Assembly: GCA_030647705.1 (NCBI GenBank)
Contig: JAUSJJ010000220.1
Span: 1-9,851 of the forward strand
Length of the DNA: 9,851 nt
Direction: 5' to 3'
Source of the DNA: Dehalococcoidia bacterium
GTDB lineage: Bacteria; Chloroflexota; Dehalococcoidia; JAUSJJ01
In this document: positions 5,827-9,851 of the stretch, piece by piece
How the letters are laid out: each line of letters starts with the position of its first letter
How positions within the stretch are numbered: the stretch's first letter is position 1
The notes under the pieces: generated by a model
The model's input: only the letters and a program-made list of their open reading frames with translations
Databases searched by the model: none
What the model was told of the DNA's origin: nothing
Translations under genes and position numbers: made by a program

Positions 5827-8639
5827 TTCTCTCCCTTCCGCGGCCCGAGCCAGCCCTTGATCTCTGCGGGCAGGTTCCGCGAGGGCCCTATCTTGATAGT
5901 GCACGGAGGCAACGAGTGCAGGAAGGCGGCGCCGTACTTCTTGCCTTGAAGGCGGGAGTCCAGCACCACGATAACCCCCCGGTCGGTCCGGCTCCGGATA
6001 AGCCTGCCGAAACCCTGTCTGAATCTGATGACGGCCTGGGGCAGCGCATACTGGTGGAATGGATCATCGAACATCTCGGAGCGGGCATTGAATACGGGCT
6101 CAGTGGGCACATTGAAGGGCAAACGGGTGATGACCAGAACGCTCAGCGCTTCGCCCACCACATCGACCCCTTCCCAGAAGCTCGACGCACCCAACAGCGC
6201 GGCTCGCGGTACCTCCTTGAACATGTTGAGCAACTGCTTCGGCGAGCCATCCACTCCATGCGCCAGGGCCAGAATGCCGTCCTCCTCGAGCTCCGAGCGT
6301 ATCGCGGCGTGGGCCTCCTTGAGCGCCCGGTGGGCGGTGAATAGCGCCAGCGTTCGACCACCAGCAGCCCGGCAGACATCGAGAAGCGCCCGTGCCAGCC
6401 GCTCCTGATAGTCGGGCTTCGACGGCTCAGGCATATCGTTGGGCAGATAGATGAGCGTCGATTGCAGGTAATTGAAGGGCGAGCCCAGCGCCAGTTCCTC
6501 GGCCTCTTCGAGACCCAGCCGCACCTTGACATAATGGAAGTGGGACTCCGTGGTAAGTGTAGCGCCGGTCAGCACCACCGAGTCCTTTGCCGAAAAGAGC
6601 TTCTCCTGCAACACGCTCGCCACGGAAAGCGGCGCGGCACGCAAGGTGACCGTCTTGTTCCAGTCTCCGAGGGCTGCCCAATAGATAGTGTCCTTTTCCG
6701 GGTGGACGACCACCGAGTTCAGCCTCTGCCTCATATCGGAGGTAGAACGAATCAGGGAAGACAGCTCCAGCATCATACTGTCGTAGTCCGCAACCCCGAA
6801 CTCCGAAAGCGGCTCCAGGGCCACACGCAGCTTGTTGAGGTCGCCTTCTATGGCGGACCAGGCGATGGACGTGTTCTCCCACGCGATCTCAATATCGGAC
6901 CACGCGGGTTGGGCCCTGGTCCCTGACGTGAAACGTATCCTTCGTTCGTATTCGCCGCCGTTGGGGCCGTAGCGCTGCAGGAAATCCCAGAACGCATCGA
7001 AGAACTGCGATACCCTGTCCCGCGCATGGGCGATCTTGGGTTGCAGCTCTCCGATCAGCTTCTGCACGTGCTCCTGCGCGGAGGCTGCATTGCTATGGGA
7101 TAGAGCAAGGGAGATATCGGCGAGCAGCCCCACAGCGCGGCCGTCGTTCTCGCCGCCCAGACGGCCGAGGTGATCGAACAGGTCTTGCTGGGACACGTCA
7201 AAGCCGAACTGGTCCGTGGCCTCGTCCTCGAGGTGATGTGCTTCGTCTACGATCAAATGCTTGTAGGGAGGGAGCACCTGGCTCTCCGAGGCAAGATCGG
7301 ACAGCAGCAGCGCGTGGTTGACTATGATCAAGTGAGCGGAGCGTGCCTCATCCCGCGCCCGATGAACAAAGCAGGTCCCCTTTCTCTGATGGACGCAGTT
7401 GCCACCGAGGCAGTTCTCGGATTGGGCGCAGACCTTGTTCCAGAGGGCTGTGTCCGCCCCCGGCAGATTAACCTCCGAGCGGTCTCCGGTGGCGGAGGCG
7501 CTGAGCCAGACAAGAAGCCTGGCCAGCGTCCTGCCCTCGTCAGGGGACAACCTGCCGCCCTGTCGGACCAGGTTCCAACGCCTGCGACACAGGTAGTTAG
7601 TTCTCCCTTTCAGCGTCACCGCTTTCGGCCTGCCCGGGGGCAAGCTGCTTGCCTGTTCCAGAGCGCGGAGCAAAGTGGGGATATCCTTTCCGATCAGTTG
7701 CTCCTGCAGATTGATAGTGTTCGTAGAAACCACAACCGGGGCGTTGTTCTGGAGTGCGTACGCGAGTGCCGGCAAGAGATAGGCCATGGACTTCCCCGTG
7801 CCGGTGCCCGCCTCTACCAGGAGGTGATGGCCCTGGTTCAACGCCTCGGCCACCGCCTGCATCATCCTCACCTGCTCCGAACGGCGCTCGTAGCCGGGGA
7901 AGCACCCCGCCAGCGGCCCACCCTCTGAAAACACCTGGCTCAGCGCCTCGATGTCCAGCAGTTTCTTGACGGCGCGGGGGGTCAGGGGTTCATCAGGCGG
8001 TCTTTCCTCTGCAGCCGCCACCCGCTCCGCCCGGCCGGTGAAGGCCCTTCTAGCCTGCTCTTTCTCGATGTCGCTGAGGAACCGGCAAAGCGCCGAGCCG
8101 CTGCCCGTCAGCGTCTGAATCTCCCTGGACAGGGTCGGCGGCAGAGCTGAGGCTGCCTCACAAAGGCGAAGGAACACACCACGGGTAGCCTCGGCATCGG
8201 ACAGAGCGCGGTGTTGGACGCCGCGGTCGACGGCAAGGGCGCTTGCCACGGATGTCAGCTTGTGGTTTGCCAGAGCGGGCATCAGCAGCCGGGCCAACTC
8301 CAGTGTATCGTAGGTCTGGTTGTCCAGGGTGACGCCTTTGCTGGCAAGGAAGCCGAGGTCGAAACCGATGTTATGCCCCACGATGGGGCAGGAGCCGACA
8401 AATGAAACGAGACCGGGCAAGACAGACTCCAGGCGGGGCGCCGCATCGACCTCCGCCTGGGTAATGCCGACCAGTAGCTGAATGAAGTAGGGCAGCGGCC
8501 TCAAGGGGTTCACCACTGTGTGGAAGCTGTCCAGGACGTGATCCCCTTGAAACCTGACAGCAGCGATTTCGATTATGTCGTCGTTTTCAGCGCTGAGCCC
8601 CGTGGTCTCGAGGTCGAGGGAAACGCAGATTTGGTCCAT
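5823..8639 (-). CDS. dinG: DnaQ-DinG fusion: 3'-5' exonuclease plus Fe-S XPD/DinG-type DNA helicase
   Basis: 938 residues. Residues 1-165 are a DEDDh exonuclease like Pol III epsilon: SLDLETTGL (Asp9, Glu11), GHNIGFDLGFL (Asp94) and HRALSDAEAT (His143, Asp148). Residues ~250-930 are a superfamily 2 helicase: Walker A EAGTGTGKS (Lys283), VDEAHH (Asp465-His468), motif TGATLTT, ASSFWEGVDVVGE, and motif VI QGFGRLIRS (Arg879, Arg882). A four-cysteine set, Cys351 (NYLCRRRW) with Cys410, Cys415 and Cys423, lies between motifs I and II where XPD and E. coli DinG hold a 4Fe-4S cluster; Cys404 is an extra one. The protein should unwind 5'-tailed DNA, forks or R-loops and trim 3' ends in repair or replication. 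Firmicute DnaQ-DinG proteins keep the exonuclease, but those I know lost the cluster; here everything is present. ATG five bases after the PHP gene stop; only a weak GTGAG site, so coupling is likely. Confidence 0.93.
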   Translation of the reverse strand: MDQICVSLDLETTGLSAENDDIIEIAAVRFQGDHVLDSFHTVVNPLRPLPYFIQLLVGITQAEVDAAPRLESVLPGLVSFVGSCPIVGHNIGFDLGFLASKGVTLDNQTYDTLELARLLMPALANHKLTSVASALAVDRGVQHRALSDAEATRGVFLRLCEAASALPPTLSREIQTLTGSGSALCRFLSDIEKEQARRAFTGRAERVAAAEERPPDEPLTPRAVKKLLDIEALSQVFSEGGPLAGCFPGYERRSEQVRMMQAVAEALNQGHHLLVEAGTGTGKSMAYLLPALAYALQNNAPVVVSTNTINLQEQLIGKDIPTLLRALEQASSLPPGRPKAVTLKGRTNYLCRRRWNLVRQGGRLSPDEGRTLARLLVWLSASATGDRSEVNLPGADTALWNKVCAQSENCLGGNCVHQRKGTCFVHRARDEARSAHLIIVNHALLLSDLASESQVLPPYKHLIVDEAHHLEDEATDQFGFDVSQQDLFDHLGRLGGENDGRAVGLLADISLALSHSNAASAQEHVQKLIGELQPKIAHARDRVSQFFDAFWDFLQRYGPNGGEYERRIRFTSGTRAQPAWSDIEIAWENTSIAWSAIEGDLNKLRVALEPLSEFGVADYDSMMLELSSLIRSTSDMRQRLNSVVVHPEKDTIYWAALGDWNKTVTLRAAPLSVASVLQEKLFSAKDSVVLTGATLTTESHFHYVKVRLGLEEAEELALGSPFNYLQSTLIYLPNDMPEPSKPDYQERLARALLDVCRAAGGRTLALFTAHRALKEAHAAIRSELEEDGILALAHGVDGSPKQLLNMFKEVPRAALLGASSFWEGVDVVGEALSVLVITRLPFNVPTEPVFNARSEMFDDPFHQYALPQAVIRFRQGFGRLIRSRTDRGVIVVLDSRLQGKKYGAAFLHSLPPCTIKIGPSRNLPAEIKGWLGPRKGEK

Positions 8640-8644
8640 TCATC

Positions 8645-9346
8645 TCACAGATTGCCGGCCTGTTCCTGGTCGAGGCCGGCGTAGGGCAGGAGGTCGCCGT
8701 TCGGTTGCCGGGAGGCGGGGTAGAACCGCCCGGCCCGCAGTTCCTCGACGAGCTCGTGGTCGCTGGTTACGCGGCTCTCCAGCACGGTAGTAAACTTGCC
8801 CAGGCCGCGGTTGGAGTGAGCGTCGCTGCCTCCCACCCCCTTTTTCCCCAGCGCACGCGCCACCTGAAAGGAGCACATGTTCTCGCGGGTAGTGCAGCCG
8901 CCGTTCAGCACTTCGATTTCGTCGGTGACCTGGAAGATGGGCTGCTTGATGGCTTCTTCCAGGGTGAACTTCCCTTCGCCGAAGCCTCCCCACGCATAGC
9001 CGGGTGAGCCGAAAAGCCGGCGGAAGGGGTGCGCCGCCACCAGGAAACCTCCCACTTTGTCTGCCTCCTGGCGCAGGTCCGCGGAGCGGTAGATGCCGGC
9101 GACGTAGCGGTCGAACCCATAGGCCAGAATGTGGCCGAGCTCCGTGTCCACCTCTATCCCGCGCAGCAACGCGAGGCCGCTGCCATTCCCCAGTTCGTCC
9201 AGCTTGAGCCTGTCCCAAGAGGTGTTGTGCTCGGTCAGGCAGATCCCGTCCAGATTGATCTTCTTCGCCTCCTCGATTGCCTCCCTGGGGGACAGCGCGC
9301 TGTCATAGCCTCCCCAGGAGGTATGGACATGGAGGTCAACTATCAT
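8645..9346 (-). CDS. PHP-domain metal-dependent phosphoesterase
   Basis: 233 residues, nearly all of it one PHP domain with the full metal-ligand set: DLHVHT (His6, His8), LTEHN (His40), GIEV (Glu65), GHILAYG (His72), AAHPFRR (His106), IEVLNG (Glu145 region) and GSDAH (Asp175, His177). PHP proteins of this stand-alone size hydrolyse phosphoesters such as nucleoside 3',5'-bisphosphates, short RNA ends or histidinol phosphate; the substrate cannot be told from this sequence. The segment 107-130 (Gly-rich, GYAWGGFGEG) is an insert typical of the group after the HP motif. Start: the ATG at 9346-9344 opens directly into the conserved MIVDLHVHT strand; the frame extends to 9442 but those residues are not family-like. 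No strong Shine-Dalgarno site is visible. First gene of the PHP-DinG-M20 operon, with five bases to the next start. Confidence 0.9.
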   Translation of the reverse strand: MIVDLHVHTSWGGYDSALSPREAIEEAKKINLDGICLTEHNTSWDRLKLDELGNGSGLALLRGIEVDTELGHILAYGFDRYVAGIYRSADLRQEADKVGGFLVAAHPFRRLFGSPGYAWGGFGEGKFTLEEAIKQPIFQVTDEIEVLNGGCTTRENMCSFQVARALGKKGVGGSDAHSNRGLGKFTTVLESRVTSDHELVEELRAGRFYPASRQPNGDLLPYAGLDQEQAGNL

Positions 9347-9406
9347 ACGACGAACCGTGCTTTCATTTCGAGTTGGCTTCGGGGAGGTGCGGGAACGTTC
9401 AAAAAC

Positions 9407-9450
9407 GGCCTCTTGAGAGTTTACCACATCCCAGATACACACACAAGAAC
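9407..9450 (-). promoter_or_regulatory. Weak candidate promoter for the PHP-DinG-M20 operon
   Basis: In the - strand upstream of the PHP gene, TTGTGT is followed after 17 bases by TAAACT (three and four of six consensus bases). It lies about 75 bases before the ATG. This is the best candidate I find by eye in the divergent region and is weak; the exact element lies within this interval. Confidence 0.2.
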
Positions 9451-9479
9451 TTGACTTTTGCCCCGCGTCGGGCTAATGT
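9451..9479 (+). promoter_or_regulatory. Candidate sigma-70 promoter for the rightward coiled-coil gene
   Basis: TTGACT (9451-9456, five of six bases) and TAATGT (9474-9479, three of six) are separated by exactly 17 bases. It points right, to the reading frame that starts at 9619, which would give a long leader of about 130 bases. The -10 match is poor. Confidence 0.35.
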
Positions 9480-9618
9480 TAGGGTTAATAACAAAAACCA
9501 CTAAGTAGAAGCCTGTGGCAACGCCGGCGCGACATGATTGGCAAAGGATCCCAAGCGCCTTTCCGCCACGTGTGGACGATCGGTAAAAAACGGACACCGG
9601 TGAGATAGGCAATCCAGC
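9480..9618. other. Leader-like intergenic stretch without a recognised element
   Basis: Between the candidate promoter and the rightward start. It can form small hairpins, for example CCAC-gt-GTGG (9566-9575) and CGGT (9581-9584) with ACCG (9596-9599). No known riboswitch or RNA class could be recognised from its sequence. Confidence 0.35.
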
Positions 9619-9851
9619 ATGGTGTCTAAGAGGGCCTGCCCCGCAACAAGACGCACTCCAGGCGCCCCGGAAGCGCTGAAGGCAGCTAAATTTGCGGTCA
9701 CGCTGTCTGAACCCGCCCGGGAGCTTCGGACCGGCGCTGGAGCGAAGACGGGGCGGCAAGCAGGGGAGAATGAGATAGCCCTTCTGGTTGAGGAGAAACA
9801 ACAGCTAAGGGACATGGCTTCACTGTTGAGGCAAGAGAAGGCGATGCTCCA
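9619..9851 (+). CDS. Hypothetical coiled-coil protein, N-terminal part (runs off the window)
   Basis: From the ATG at 9619 the frame is open to the last base (77 codons and two bases), after an in-frame TGA at 9601. The first ~50 residues are rich in Ala, Arg and Gly without a recognised motif. From about residue 52 the sequence turns into a charged helix (IALLVEEKQQLRDMASLL) with leucines exactly seven apart at 56, 63, 70 and 77, a heptad coiled-coil pattern. No signal peptide. The ribosome binding site is poor (AGG nine bases upstream), so the true start could be the GTG at 9622 or further in (ATG at 9814). Long - strand frames lie across the same bases but show no motif and no ribosome binding site. 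Function unknown; coiled-coil structural or DNA-associated proteins are possible. Confidence 0.5.
   Translation, partial: MVSKRACPATRRTPGAPEALKAAKFAVTLSEPARELRTGAGAKTGRQAGENEIALLVEEKQQLRDMASLLRQEKAML

Noticed and set aside
7170..7928. 252-residue + strand open frame opposite the helicase
   Set aside because: Covers the Walker A to DEAH part of the helicase in antisense; no independent motif or ribosome binding site.
9480..9618. Riboswitch such as a cyclic di-GMP-I element
   Set aside because: A GGCAAAGG-like string is present, but the paired conserved blocks and helices of that class cannot be found.
9421..9815. Two overlapping - strand open frames at the right edge
   Set aside because: No motif, no good ribosome binding site, and one runs through the divergent promoter region; the + strand coiled-coil frame explains these bases better.

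Overview
The window is GC-rich bacterial chromosome with dense, short-gapped genes on both strands. It carries housekeeping and general metabolic genes and no phage, plasmid, IS transposase, CRISPR array or RNA gene that I can recognise. TGA, TAG and TAA all act as ordinary stops. The gene types (a DnaQ-DinG fusion, tandem FMN nitronate-monooxygenase-like proteins, an M20 dipeptidase) and the short 'GTCATTC...GAATGAC' palindromic repeats between genes would suit a Chloroflexota bacterium such as a Dehalococcoidia lineage. That placement is from memory and weak.

Layout, left to right. (1) 1-319, + strand: the C-terminal end of a SpoU/TrmH-type 23S rRNA 2'-O-methyltransferase (RlmB-like), cut by the window edge. 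(2) 337-762, - strand: a small secreted-type domain protein broken by an in-frame TGA, preceded by a perfect 11-bp-arm palindrome sitting on a possible promoter. (3) 763-1346: about 580 bases without a convincing gene, holding that palindrome, a stem-loop, a cluster of GC-rich palindromes and a MITE-like repeat, then a near-consensus sigma-70 promoter. (4) 1347-4082, + strand: an operon of two tandem FMN TIM-barrel oxidoreductases (the second lacks the catalytic His) and lipB. (5) 3997-4257, - strand: a SemiSWEET/PQ-loop transporter whose 3' end overlaps the 3' end of lipB. (6) 4258-4455: an intergenic gap holding a second MITE-like hairpin. (7) 9346 down to 4456, - strand: a tightly coupled operon of PHP-domain phosphoesterase, DnaQ-DinG exonuclease/helicase and M20 dipeptidase. 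(8) 9347-9851: a divergent intergenic region and the start of a + strand coiled-coil protein that leaves the window.

Working together: lipB starts protein lipoylation (octanoyl transfer); its link to the two flavoproteins is only co-transcription. In the second operon, the PHP phosphoesterase and the exonuclease-helicase could both act on nucleic acids or nucleotides, with the dipeptidase as a coupled passenger. I do not see a clear new multi-gene system. The most interesting points are the His-to-Tyr change in the second tandem flavoprotein, the operator-like palindrome over the promoter of the decaying small secreted gene, and the MITE-like repeats.
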